DNA of 10,291 bases, from the NCBI GenBank assembly GCA_003520365.1, contig DOUW01000012.1:1-10291 (forward strand), written 5' to 3'. The DNA is from Massilia sp. (GTDB lineage: Bacteria > Pseudomonadota > Gammaproteobacteria > Burkholderiales > Burkholderiaceae_D). Position numbers and translations under genes: made by a program. The notes beneath the pieces were generated by a model, which was not told where the DNA came from, searched no databases, and worked only from the letters and a program-made list of their open reading frames with translations. Position 1 is the stretch's first letter; each line of letters opens with the position of its first letter. Below are positions 1 to 6,369 of the stretch, piece after piece.

Positions 1-13
1 TGCCTTAAGTGAC

Positions 14-45
14 CGGCATTAGCCTGCGGGCCGCTTTTGTTTTTT
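14..45 (+). terminator. Possible Rho-independent terminator of an upstream gene
   Basis: A short stem GCC/GGC closes a TGCG loop of the UNCG type. A further GC/GC pairing lies outside an internal bulge, and the run TTTTGTTTTTT follows. The T-tract is convincing but the stem is short and interrupted. It would end transcription of a gene left of the window, and would put the RES gene in a separate transcript. Confidence 0.4.
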
Positions 46-101
46 AGGGCACTCCTCGAGCCGTGCGCGGCAGCGTCCAGCCCTCGTTGTATGCTGGTCC
101 C

Positions 102-114
102 ATCAATTGATCAA
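102..114. promoter_or_regulatory. Overlapping palindromes upstream of the RES gene (possible operator)
   Basis: ATCAATTGAT (102-111) and TTGATCAA (107-114) are two perfect palindromes that share five bases. They end 12 bp before the chosen ATG. RES/Xre toxin-antitoxin loci are usually autoregulated at such sites, but the assignment here is only positional. I could not identify a convincing -35/-10 pair nearby. Confidence 0.25.
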
Positions 115-126
115 GCGACAGCACTC

Positions 127-588
127 ATGAGAACCTGGAGAATCTCCATCGAAAAAGCCGCCCTCGACCGCAGCTGCGCCGGCGCGCGCGCGAGCGGCGG
201 CCACTGGCACAGCGAGGGGCAGCCAGCCCTGTACGCGGCGATGACGGTGGAACTGGCCGTGCTGGAAAAATTCGTCCACACCGAGGAGGTCGACGAGGAG
301 CCGCTGGTGCTGGTCGCGATCGACCTGCCGGACGATCCCGAACTCGGGCTCGACGTCGCGGCAGAGGATTTGCCCGAGGGCTGGGACTCGCTCGACGACG
401 GCGGCAGCGCCACCGCCTTCGGCACGGCCTTCCTCAAGAAACGCGAACACCTCTACATGCGGGTGCCGTCGGTGATCGTGGGGGAGGGCGTGAATCTCGT
501 GATCAACCCGGCGCACCATGCCTTTGACCAGGTGAAGCTGAGTATTGCGCGGACCTTCAGTTTCGATCCGAGGATGTTCAAGCGGTAG
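127..588 (+). CDS. RES-domain protein (NAD+-degrading toxin family)
   Basis: The product has 153 residues and fits a complete RES domain, the toxin half of Xre/RES (MbcT-like) toxin-antitoxin pairs. Characterised members degrade cytosolic NAD+. Visible family marks are the N-terminal RTWRIS, the GG-x-W-x-S block at 24-29, LAVLEKFVH at 43-51 with the conserved Glu47, VPS with Ser115, and INPAH at 127-131. The ending FDPRMFKR is also typical. The ATG at 127 was chosen because RES proteins usually begin at this motif. The frame stays open upstream to a TTG at 37 and an ATG at 91, but that stretch resembles no domain. The Shine-Dalgarno is weak. Position 26 is His (codon CAC) where most members have Arg, one of the residues that name the domain, so activity is uncertain. 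No antitoxin reading frame abuts it: upstream frames close at 10-12 and 20-22. A partner may lie outside the window or be absent. The family call is firm; toxicity is not. Confidence 0.85.
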   Translation: MRTWRISIEKAALDRSCAGARASGGHWHSEGQPALYAAMTVELAVLEKFVHTEEVDEEPLVLVAIDLPDDPELGLDVAAEDLPEGWDSLDDGGSATAFGTAFLKKREHLYMRVPSVIVGEGVNLVINPAHHAFDQVKLSIARTFSFDPRMFKR

Positions 589-626
589 GGGCAGTTACGG
601 GCCGCGTGCCAGCCGGCGATGAGAAG

Positions 627-652
627 GCGTGGGTTCAAGAACCCACCCTACG
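627..652 (-). repeat. REP palindrome, copy 1 (GTAG head on the minus strand)
   Basis: The stem arms GTGGGTTC and GAACCCAC flank an AA centre, followed by CCTACG. Read on the minus strand this gives GTAGGG, then the palindrome. The GTAG tetranucleotide next to a palindrome is the hallmark of REP elements handled by RAYT (REP-associated tyrosine transposase) proteins. With copy 2 it forms a perfect 24-bp inverted repeat (629-652 and 667-690) around a 14-nt spacer. Confidence 0.85.
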
Positions 653-666
653 AAACCCGATGTTGG

Positions 667-690
667 CGTAGGGTGGGTTCTTGAACCCAC
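667..690 (+). repeat. REP palindrome, copy 2 (head facing copy 1)
   Basis: GTAGGG precedes GTGGGTTC-TT-GAACCCAC. It is the exact reverse complement of copy 1 over 24 bases, so the pair is head to head and could fold as one long hairpin or as two short ones. It sits between the convergent RES gene and the uvrB terminator. There it could block read-through or stabilise mRNA 3' ends. Confidence 0.85.
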
Positions 691-728
691 ACGGTCTGAC
701 ACGTTGAAAATCGGCGAAATGGTCAGCA

Positions 729-755
729 CAAAAAAACGGCGCCACCGGCGCCGTT
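729..755 (-). terminator. Rho-independent terminator of uvrB
   Basis: On the minus strand a perfect 9-bp stem, AACGGCGCC/GGCGCCGTT, closes the 3-nt loop GGT and runs directly into a T-tract. It begins about 13 bases past the uvrB stop codon. Confidence 0.92.
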
Positions 756-768
756 CTGCTTTGCCAAT

Positions 769-2886
769 TTACTTCCCCAACATCGACACCACATTGTCCG
801 CCCCCGGCGCCCCAAACGCCTGCTGCTTGAGCACATGCAGCTGGTCGCGCACCTGGGCCGCCTTCTCGAACTCGAGGTTCTTGGCGTGGTCGACCATGAG
901 CTTCTCGAGGCGCTTGATCTCCTTGCTGATCTGCTTCTCGCTCATGCCCTCGACCTTCGCCGCGGCTTCCGCCTCGGCCAGACCGGTAGCGCCCTCGGCC
1001 ATGGCCTTCTGCGCGGCATTGCTGTAGACGCCGTCGATCATCTCCTTGATCTTCTTCTGCACGCCCTTCGGGACGATGCCGTTGGCTTCGTTGAAGGCGA
1101 TCTGCTTGGCGCGGCGGCGTTCGGTCTCATCGATCGCGCGGCGCATCGAGTCGGTGATGTGGTCGGCGTACAGGATCGCCACGCCGTTCAGGTTACGCGC
1201 GGCGCGGCCGATGGTCTGGATCAGCGAACGCTCGGAACGGAGAAAACCTTCCTTGTCGGCGTCCAGGATCGCCACCAGCGACACTTCCGGCAAGTCCAGG
1301 CCTTCGCGCAGCAGGTTAATGCCGATCAGGACGTCGAAGGTGCCCAGGCGCAGGTCGCGCAGGATCTCGACGCGCTCGACGGTCTCGATGTCGCTGTGCA
1401 GGTAGCGCACCTTGATGCCGTGGTCGCTCAGGTACTCGGTCAACTGCTCGGCCATGCGCTTGGTCAGCGTGGTCACCAGCACGCGTTCGTCTTTCTTGAT
1501 GCGGTCGTTGATCTCGCTCATCAGGTCGTCGACCTGCGACAGGGCGGGGCGCACGATGACCTGCGGGTCGACCAGGCCGGTCGGGCGCACCACCTGCTCG
1601 ACCACGTTGTCGGCGTGCGCATTCTCGTAGTCCGCCGGTGTCGCCGACACAAAAATCGTCTGGCGCATCTTGCCTTCGAATTCCTCGAATTTCAAAGGCC
1701 GGTTGTCCAGCGCCGAGGGCAGGCGGAAGCCGTAGTCGACGAGGTTGGTCTTGCGCGAGCGGTCGCCGTTGTACATGGCGGACAGCTGGCCGACCAGCAC
1801 GTGCGACTCGTCCATGAACATCAGCGCGTCCTTCGGCAGGTAGTCGACCAGGGTCGGCGGCGGTTCGCCCGGCATCGCGCCCGACAGGTGGCGCGAATAG
1901 TTCTCGATGCCCTTGGTGAAGCCGATCTCGGCCATCATCTCGAGGTCGAAGCGGGTGCGCTGCTCCAGCCGCTGTTCCTCGATCAGCTTGTTCTCCTTGC
2001 GGAAGTAGTCGAGGCGGTCGCGCAGCTCGGCCTTGATCGACTCGATCGCGCGCAGCACGGTCGAGCGCGGGGTCACGTAGTGCGAGCCCGGGTACACCGT
2101 GAAGCGCGGGATCTTCTGGCGCACGCGGCCGGTGAGCGGGTCGAACAGCTGCAGCGACTCGATCTCGTCGTCGAACATCTCGACCCGGATCGCCAGTTCG
2201 GCGTGCTCGGCCGGGAAGATGTCGATGGTATCGCCGCGCACGCGGAAGGTGCCGCGGCCGAAGTCCATCTCGTTGCGCGAATACTGCATCTGGATCAGGC
2301 GCGCGATGATGTCGCGCTGGGCCACCTTGTCCTTGTGGCGCAGCGTCAGGATCATCTTGTGGTATTCGTTCGGATTACCGATACCGTAGATCGCCGACAC
2401 CGTGGCGACGATGACGACGTCGCGTCGCTCCATCAGCGACTTGGTGCACGACAGGCGCATCTGCTCGATGTGCTCGTTGATCGACGAGTCCTTTTCGATG
2501 AACAGGTCGCGCTGCGGCACGTAGGCTTCCGGCTGGTAGTAGTCGTAGTAGGAGACGAAGTACTCGACCGCGTTCTGCGGGAAGAACTCGCGGAACTCCG
2601 CATACAGCTGGGCGGCCAGGGTCTTGTTCGGCGCGAACACGATCGCCGGACGGCCGGCCTTGGCGATGACGTTGGCCATCGTATAGGTCTTGCCGGAACC
2701 GGTCACCCCGAGCAGGGTCTGGTACATCAGGCCGTCCTCGATGCCCTCGACCAGGCCGTCGATCGCGGTCGGCTGGTCGCCGGCCGGCGGGAAGGGCTGA
2801 TGCAGCTTGAAGGGTGAGTTCGGGTAAGTGATCACCGTCGGTTCGGGGCCGGTTGCGGGAGCGCTTATGCTGGATACTTCAGCCAT
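769..2886 (-). CDS. uvrB: UvrABC excinuclease subunit B
   Basis: UvrB receives damaged DNA from UvrA, verifies the lesion and recruits UvrC for incision in nucleotide excision repair in the cytoplasm. The 705-residue product is slightly longer than the usual ~670, through an unconserved N-terminal extension of about 20 residues. Landmarks are Walker A GVTGSGKT at 60-67, the tyrosine-rich beta-hairpin region around 109-137 ([12 protein letters not shown]), Walker B DESH at 359-362, and the helicase motifs [13 protein letters not shown] at 522-534 and QTIGRAARN at 557-565. A C-terminal UVR domain that contacts UvrC lies at about 656-691. The ATG at 2886 has AAAGG nine bases upstream. The gene is transcribed away from tyrB and has its own strong terminator. 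I found no canonical LexA box (CTGT-N8-ACAG) in its upstream region, so SOS control is not evident. No key residue looks altered. Confidence 0.98.
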   Translation of the reverse strand: MAEVSSISAPATGPEPTVITYPNSPFKLHQPFPPAGDQPTAIDGLVEGIEDGLMYQTLLGVTGSGKTYTMANVIAKAGRPAIVFAPNKTLAAQLYAEFREFFPQNAVEYFVSYYDYYQPEAYVPQRDLFIEKDSSINEHIEQMRLSCTKSLMERRDVVIVATVSAIYGIGNPNEYHKMILTLRHKDKVAQRDIIARLIQMQYSRNEMDFGRGTFRVRGDTIDIFPAEHAELAIRVEMFDDEIESLQLFDPLTGRVRQKIPRFTVYPGSHYVTPRSTVLRAIESIKAELRDRLDYFRKENKLIEEQRLEQRTRFDLEMMAEIGFTKGIENYSRHLSGAMPGEPPPTLVDYLPKDALMFMDESHVLVGQLSAMYNGDRSRKTNLVDYGFRLPSALDNRPLKFEEFEGKMRQTIFVSATPADYENAHADNVVEQVVRPTGLVDPQVIVRPALSQVDDLMSEINDRIKKDERVLVTTLTKRMAEQLTEYLSDHGIKVRYLHSDIETVERVEILRDLRLGTFDVLIGINLLREGLDLPEVSLVAILDADKEGFLRSERSLIQTIGRAARNLNGVAILYADHITDSMRRAIDETERRRAKQIAFNEANGIVPKGVQKKIKEMIDGVYSNAAQKAMAEGATGLAEAEAAAKVEGMSEKQISKEIKRLEKLMVDHAKNLEFEKAAQVRDQLHVLKQQAFGAPGADNVVSMLGK

Positions 2887-2921
2887 GTTTCAAGACCTTT
2901 GCTAGAATGGGGATCCGCCTG

Positions 2922-2954
2922 CGGCACTGCAACATGCTTTTTGTTGCAGTGCCG
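2922..2954. repeat. Perfect 13-bp inverted repeat in the uvrB/tyrB spacer
   Basis: CGGCACTGCAACA (2922-2934) and TGTTGCAGTGCCG (2942-2954) are exact reverse complements around the 7-nt loop TGCTTTT. No T-tract follows the plus-strand stem, so it is not an intrinsic terminator in the tyrB direction. If uvrB starts at the proposed promoter, the hairpin lies in the 5' leader of its mRNA. Alternatively it is a protein-binding site between the divergent genes. Confidence 0.8.
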
Positions 2955-2957
2955 TTG

Positions 2958-2987
2958 TCTATACAACAGCTGCGAACCCACCGACAA
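2958..2987 (-). promoter_or_regulatory. Candidate uvrB promoter, overlapping a small palindrome
   Basis: On the minus strand TTGTCG (-35, at 2982-2987) and TATAGA (-10, at 2958-2963) are 18 bases apart; each matches the sigma-70 consensus at four of six positions. The -10 lies within the palindrome GTTGT-CTAT-ACAAC (2954-2967). The opposite strand there reads TATACA, a possible tyrB -10 without a good -35. The assignment is weak, but the location suits divergent promoters. Confidence 0.4.
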
Positions 2988-3001
2988 TTCAGTTTATCAC
3001 G

Positions 3002-4213
3002 ATGACTTCTTCAGCCTCCGCCAGCCTCTTCGGCGCCATCGACATGGCCCCGCGCGACCCTATCCTGGGCATCACCGAAGCATTCAACGCCGACACCAAT
3101 CCGGCCAAGATCAACCTGGGCGTTGGTGTCTACTATGACGACAATGGCAAGGTGCCGCTGCTGCAGTGCGTGCAGAAGGCGGAAGCGAAGCTGATGGAGC
3201 AGCCGGCGCCGCGCACCTACCTGCCGATCGACGGCCTGGCAGCGTACGACAAGGCTGTGCAGGAACTCGTATTTGGGGCCGACAGCGCCGTAATTCAAGA
3301 GAAGCGCGCGATCACCGTGCAAGCCCTGGGCGGCACCGGCGCGCTGAAACTCGGCGCCGACTTCCTCAAGCGTTTCTCACCCGAGTCGGAAGTCTTCATC
3401 AGCGACCCGAGCTGGGAAAACCACCGCGCCCTGTTCGAGAGCGCCGGTTTCATCGTCAACAACTACACCTATTACGACCCGGCCACCCACGGCGTGAACT
3501 TCGAGGGCATGCTGGCCTCGCTGAACAAGATGCCGCGTGGCTCGATCGTGGTGCTGCACGCCTGCTGCCACAACCCGACCGGCGCCGACCTCACGCAGGA
3601 GCAGTGGGGCCAGGTGATCGCGGCCGTGCAGCAGAACGGCCTGGTTCCTTTCCTCGACATGGCCTACCAGGGCTTCGGTTCCGGCATTGCGGAAGATGGC
3701 GCCGTGGTGCGCCGCTTCGTCGAGGCCGGCGGTCCGCTGTTGGTGTCGAACTCGTTCTCGAAGTCCTTCTCGCTGTACGGCGAGCGCGTCGGCGCGCTGT
3801 CGGTGGTGGCCTCAAACGCCGAGGAAGCGGCGCGTCTGCTGTCGCAGCTGAAGCGCGTGGTGCGCACCAACTACTCGAACCCGCCCATCCACGGCGGCAA
3901 GGTGGTCGCGACCGTCCTGTCGACGCCGGAACTGCGCCAGATGTGGGAAGACGAGCTGGCCGGCATGCGCGTGCGCATCAAGGAAATGCGCGAGGCACTG
4001 GTGCAGAAGCTGGCCGAGAAGGCCCCGGGCCGCGACTTCGCCTTCGTCCGCGAACAGGTCGGCATGTTCTCGTACTCGGGCCTGACCAAGGAGCAGGTCG
4101 GCAAGCTGCGCGAGCAGTCGATCTACGCGGTTGACACCGGCCGCATCTGCGTTGCCGCGCTGAATTCGAAAAACATCGATCTCGTCGTTGACGCAATCGC
4201 CAAAGTCCTCTAA
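3002..4213 (+). CDS. tyrB: Aromatic-amino-acid / aspartate aminotransferase (class I, PLP)
   Basis: This cytoplasmic PLP enzyme moves amino groups between glutamate and 2-oxo acids. In TyrB-type enzymes it makes tyrosine and phenylalanine, and to a lesser degree aspartate. The 403-residue product is colinear with E. coli TyrB as I recall it. Features are WENH at 138-141, CCHNPTGADLT at 188-198 with cofactor-binding Asn191, LDMAYQGFG at 218-226 with Asp219 and Tyr222, and the Schiff-base lysine Lys254 in SNSFSKSFSLYGERVG. Arg381 in TGRICVA should hold the substrate carboxylate. The segment SNSFSK..SLYGERVG fits TyrB better than AspC, which has SSYSKNFGLYNERVG, but substrate range cannot be read with certainty. 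The ATG at 3002 has no clear Shine-Dalgarno; the next in-frame ATG (3044) would remove residues that align with the TyrB N terminus. The promoter of the downstream tRNA is embedded in its last codons. Confidence 0.93.
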   Translation: MTSSASASLFGAIDMAPRDPILGITEAFNADTNPAKINLGVGVYYDDNGKVPLLQCVQKAEAKLMEQPAPRTYLPIDGLAAYDKAVQELVFGADSAVIQEKRAITVQALGGTGALKLGADFLKRFSPESEVFISDPSWENHRALFESAGFIVNNYTYYDPATHGVNFEGMLASLNKMPRGSIVVLHACCHNPTGADLTQEQWGQVIAAVQQNGLVPFLDMAYQGFGSGIAEDGAVVRRFVEAGGPLLVSNSFSKSFSLYGERVGALSVVASNAEEAARLLSQLKRVVRTNYSNPPIHGGKVVATVLSTPELRQMWEDELAGMRVRIKEMREALVQKLAEKAPGRDFAFVREQVGMFSYSGLTKEQVGKLREQSIYAVDTGRICVAALNSKNIDLVVDAIAKVL

Positions 4214-4216
4214 AAT
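4188..4216 (+). promoter_or_regulatory. Promoter of the first tRNA-Asn gene, inside the tyrB 3' end
   Basis: TTGACG (4188-4193) and TAAAAT (4211-4216) are separated by exactly 17 bases, and each matches the sigma-70 consensus at five of six positions. The -35 lies within tyrB codons and the -10 begins with the tyrB stop codon TAA. Transcription would start near 4223, about 41 bases before the tRNA. Confidence 0.75.
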
Positions 4217-4220
4217 CTTG

Positions 4221-4257
4221 GCTCTTCGAACTTGAACGCAAGTGCAGAGCGAAGAGC
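4221..4257 (+). promoter_or_regulatory. Hairpin in the tRNA-Asn leader
   Basis: GCTCTTCG (4221-4228) pairs perfectly with CGAAGAGC (4250-4257). Inside it ACTTG (4230-4234) pairs with CAAGT (4239-4243) around AACG. The structure fills nearly the whole predicted leader and may guide 5' processing of the precursor tRNA. No T-tract follows, so it should not terminate transcription. Confidence 0.55.
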
Positions 4258-4264
4258 AAGCTAA

Positions 4265-4340
4265 TCCCTGATAGCTCAGTCGGTAGAGCGACGGACTGTT
4301 AATCCGCAGGTCCCTGGTTCGAGTCCAGGTCGGGGAGCCA
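4265..4340 (+). tRNA. tRNA-Asn (anticodon GTT), copy 1
   Basis: This is a 76-base cloverleaf with encoded CCA. The acceptor TCCCTGA pairs with TCGGGGA with one wobble. The D stem is GCTC/GAGC, the anticodon loop is CTGTTAA (GTT), and the T arm contains GGTTCGAGTCC. The outer pair of the anticodon stem is an A-C mismatch, in both copies. It reads the Asn codons AAC and AAT. It has its own promoter and terminator and is identical to the copy at 5005-5080. Confidence 0.97.
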
Positions 4341-4370
4341 GAATTCAGCAGAAGTAAAAGCTGCAAAACG

Positions 4371-4403
4371 AAAGCCACATCCAAGGATGTGGCTTTTTGT
4401 TTT
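4371..4403 (+). terminator. Terminator of tRNA-Asn copy 1
   Basis: A perfect 12-bp stem, AAAGCCACATCC/GGATGTGGCTTT, closes a 2-base AA centre (the real loop opens wider) and is followed by TTTTTGTTTT. It starts 30 bases after the tRNA. Confidence 0.92.
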
Positions 4404-4881
4404 GCATCGGCGCTTCATGCGTGTTGCATGTCGGCATCTTTTACATCGAGCAACAACAAGGTCAACCAAGGGACTGCCCCGGACATGGGCCGCGAGCGCC
4501 GTCGCCGACAAGGCGGGCGACTACCACTTCTTCTGGCAATATTCTGGCGTTCACGGGTACGCTTTGCCCCAGGCCTTCCTCCGCGCCGGCACGGACGAGG
4601 GCATGACCTCGCTGCTCAACGCCGGCACCATCAGCTGCTGCAACATGTATCCCGGTGCCTTCAGCCACATGGGTTCGTACAGCTTCACCAATGTCGGCGC
4701 GGGCGAGATCCTGCGTTTCACGTTTGGCGGGCAAAGCGCCGATAGCGAGTCGGTCCTGCGCGGTTCGCTGGGGGTGATCCAGTACACGATCGCGAGCGAG
4801 GTCCCCGAGCCGGCCTCGCTGGCCCTGGTGGGCCTGGGCCTGGCCGGTGCCGCCGCCCGCCGCCGCCGCGGCAAGCATTGA
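4387..4881 (+). pseudogene. 5'-truncated PEP-CTERM protein remnant
   Basis: The open frame ends in a clear PEP-CTERM sorting tail: VPEP, a hydrophobic stretch ALVGLGLAG, then a basic AARRRR cluster (residues 139-161 of 164). Such tails direct exported proteins of exopolysaccharide-making Gram-negative bacteria to the archaeosortase-like EpsH system. The middle (about residues 36-135) looks like a normal exported domain. The frame's ATG at 4387 lies inside the tRNA terminator hairpin, and no signal peptide or Shine-Dalgarno precedes it, so export is not possible as it stands. Just upstream the neighbouring frame reads NNKVNQGTAPD. Joined at about 4486-4489 to TWAASAVADKAGDY of this frame, it gives a more protein-like sequence, which suggests a one-base frameshift as well as loss of the 5' end. 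The recognisable part spans roughly 4438-4881. A functional gene with a distant start is unlikely. Confidence 0.65.
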
Positions 4882-4963
4882 TCGTCCGAAAGGCGCTGCG
4901 CGCGCAGCCCGAAGGCTAAGCGAGGCCGATGGCATGGCGCCGCACGAATTCGCGTACGGCGCT

Positions 4964-4991
4964 TTGCGTAATGCCGCTGAGCAGTTATAAT
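4964..4991 (+). promoter_or_regulatory. Promoter of the second tRNA-Asn gene
   Basis: A consensus -10 TATAAT (4986-4991) lies 13 bases before the tRNA, giving a leader of about seven bases. The -35 is poor: TTGCGT (4964-4969), 16-base spacer. The sequence is unrelated to the promoter of the first copy. Confidence 0.65.
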
Positions 4992-5004
4992 TCGTTTCAT
5001 CAAT

Positions 5005-5080
5005 TCCCTGATAGCTCAGTCGGTAGAGCGACGGACTGTTAATCCGCAGGTCCCTGGTTCGAGTCCAGGTCGGGGAGCCA
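5005..5080 (+). tRNA. tRNA-Asn (anticodon GTT), copy 2
   Basis: It is identical to the first copy over all 76 bases, with the same CTGTTAA anticodon loop and encoded CCA. Identity stops exactly at the 5' end of the tRNA and continues only four bases (GAAT) past the 3' end. The copy has a short leader and its own terminator, so both genes should be expressed independently. Confidence 0.97.
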
Positions 5081-5089
5081 GAATAAGAG

Positions 5090-5119
5090 AAGGCCGCATC
5101 GCAAGATGCGGCCTTTTTC
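5090..5119 (+). terminator. Terminator of tRNA-Asn copy 2
   Basis: A perfect 11-bp stem, AAGGCCGCATC/GATGCGGCCTT, closes a stable GCAA tetraloop and is followed by TTTTT. Its sequence differs from the first copy's terminator. Confidence 0.93.
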
Positions 5120-5178
5120 GTTTGCAGCCGCCATTTGGCCACCGCCTGCCGTCCCGTCTGCGCCCTTGTGGAAAGACT

Positions 5179-5186
5179 GCTACGAT
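5179..5186 (+). promoter_or_regulatory. Possible extended -10 promoter of the tartrate dehydrogenase gene
   Basis: G-C-TACGAT preceded by T at 5178 gives a TGn extended -10 with a four-of-six -10 box. No good -35 lies at the expected distance. Transcription would start near 5193, about 34 bases before the ATG. Supported by position only. Confidence 0.3.
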
Positions 5187-5226
5187 CATCTTTTCTATCG
5201 AAGCAAGCCCAGAAGGGAAGTACCAC

Positions 5227-6318
5227 ATGACACGCAGTTTCAAGATCGCCGCGATCGCCGGCGACGGTATCGGCAAGGAAGTCCTGCCGGAAGGCCTGAA
5301 AGTCCTGGAGGCGGCCGCCCGGCGCTTCGGTCTCGCGCTCGAGTTCACGCAGTTCGAATGGGCCAGCTGCGACTACTACCTGAAGACCGGCGACATGATG
5401 CCGCCCGACTGGAAGGAGCAGCTCGCGGGCATGGATGCGATCTATTTCGGCGCGGTCGGTTGGCCGGCTACGGTGCCGGACCACATCTCGCTCTGGGGTT
5501 CGCTGCTGAAGTTCCGGCGCGAGTTCGACCAGTACATCAACCTGCGCCCGGTGCGCCTGTTCGAGGGCGTGCCTTGCCCGCTGGCCAACCGCAAGCCGGG
5601 CGACATCGATTTCTACGTGGTGCGCGAGAACACCGAGGGCGAATACACGAACCTGGGCGGCATCATGTTCCCCGGGACCGAACGCGAGATCGTGATCCAG
5701 GAGTCGGTGTTCAGCCGCCATGGCGCCGACCGCGTGCTCAAGTACGCCTTCGAGCTGGCCCGGTCGCGCGCGCGCAAGCACCTGACGGTGGCGACCAAGT
5801 CGAACGGCATCGCGATCAGCATGCCCTGGTGGGACGGCCGTGCCGACGCCGTCGGCGCCGGCTACCCGGAAGTCACGGTCGACAAGCAGCACATCGACAT
5901 CCTCACGGCCCGCTTCGTGCTGCAGCCGCAGCGCTTCGACGTGGTGGTGGCCTCGAACCTGTTCGGCGACATCCTGTCGGACCTGGGCCCGGCCTGCACC
6001 GGCACCATTGGTCTCGCGCCATCGGGCAACCTGAACCCGGAGCGCAGCTTCCCCTCGCTGTTCGAACCGGTGCACGGCTCGGCGCCGGACATCGCGGGCA
6101 AGGGCATCGCCAACCCGATCGCAATGATCTGGTCGGGCGCGATGATGCTGGGCTTCCTGGCCGACGCGCCGGATGCGCCCGCGGGGCTGCGCGAGGCGCA
6201 CGACGCCATCGTCGGCGCGATCGAAGAGGTGCTGCGCACCGGACCGCGGACCGGGGACCTGGGCGGGACGGCGAAGACGGTGGAGGTGGGGGATGCGATT
6301 GCGACGTTGGTAAGCTGA
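5227..6318 (+). CDS. ttuC: Tartrate dehydrogenase / D-malate dehydrogenase family enzyme
   Basis: This is a cytoplasmic NAD- and divalent-metal-dependent beta-decarboxylating dehydrogenase of the isocitrate/isopropylmalate family. The TtuC/DmlA subgroup oxidises tartrate and D-malate. The product has 363 residues, normal for the group. It begins with IAAIAGDGIGKEV. Other marks are the YYLKTGDMMPPDW segment near 50-62, RREFDQYINLRPVRLF at 97-112, RENTEGEY at 133-140 with catalytic Tyr140, Lys191 in ATKSNG, metal-binding Asp224, Asp248 and Asp252 (NLFGDILSD), and the nucleotide-binding loop EPVHGSAPDIAGKG at 280-293. The tyrosine-rich middle and GAVGWP point to TtuC/DmlA rather than LeuB. The ATG at 5227 has AAGGG nine bases upstream; the frame stays open to 5122, but that part would overlap the tRNA terminator. 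No other tartrate or malate gene is adjacent, so the physiological substrate is undecided. Confidence 0.9.
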   Translation: MTRSFKIAAIAGDGIGKEVLPEGLKVLEAAARRFGLALEFTQFEWASCDYYLKTGDMMPPDWKEQLAGMDAIYFGAVGWPATVPDHISLWGSLLKFRREFDQYINLRPVRLFEGVPCPLANRKPGDIDFYVVRENTEGEYTNLGGIMFPGTEREIVIQESVFSRHGADRVLKYAFELARSRARKHLTVATKSNGIAISMPWWDGRADAVGAGYPEVTVDKQHIDILTARFVLQPQRFDVVVASNLFGDILSDLGPACTGTIGLAPSGNLNPERSFPSLFEPVHGSAPDIAGKGIANPIAMIWSGAMMLGFLADAPDAPAGLREAHDAIVGAIEEVLRTGPRTGDLGGTAKTVEVGDAIATLVS

Positions 6319-6322
6319 TTTG

Positions 6323-6347
6323 GTAGGGTGGGTTCTTGAACCCACGC
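6323..6347 (+). repeat. REP palindrome, copy 3
   Basis: GTAGGG followed by GTGGGTTC-TT-GAACCCAC and GC. It starts five bases after the dehydrogenase stop codon, so it will form a hairpin in the 3' end of that mRNA. Confidence 0.85.
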
Positions 6348-6369
6348 TGTACGGCGCTCGAAACAAGGA

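Noticed and set aside
2..22. C-terminal end of an upstream gene (frame reading ALSDRH then TAG)
   Set aside because: Six codons are too few to recognise, and the other frames also stop within the first 12 bases, so no partial gene can be supported.
835..2817. 660-codon open frame on the plus strand opposite uvrB
   Set aside because: It is a GC-rich antisense shadow, with His/Arg/Ala/Asp/Val-rich low-complexity sequence and no domain, exactly opposite a well-conserved gene.
2922..2954. PhaR-type (TGC/GCA) binding site or bidirectional terminator
   Set aside because: TGC and GCA triplets occur, but the full motif cannot be shown, and there is no T-tract after the plus-strand stem; kept only as an unexplained inverted repeat.
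2954..2970. LexA (SOS) box in front of uvrB
   Set aside because: The nearest match, CTGTTGTATAGACAAC on the minus strand, has the wrong spacing and lacks the second ACAG half, so SOS control is not supported.
4265..5080. Integrated genomic island with attL/attR at tRNA-Asn
   Set aside because: The interval is only 664 bp and has no integrase or phage gene; the direct repeat covers the whole tRNA instead of its 3' part.
4462..6366. 634-codon minus-strand frame crossing the second tRNA and the dehydrogenase gene
   Set aside because: It runs through a tRNA, a terminator and an antisense coding region; the peptide parts GSPTWTRTRDLRINSPSLY and similar are the familiar spurious antisense translation of a tRNA gene.
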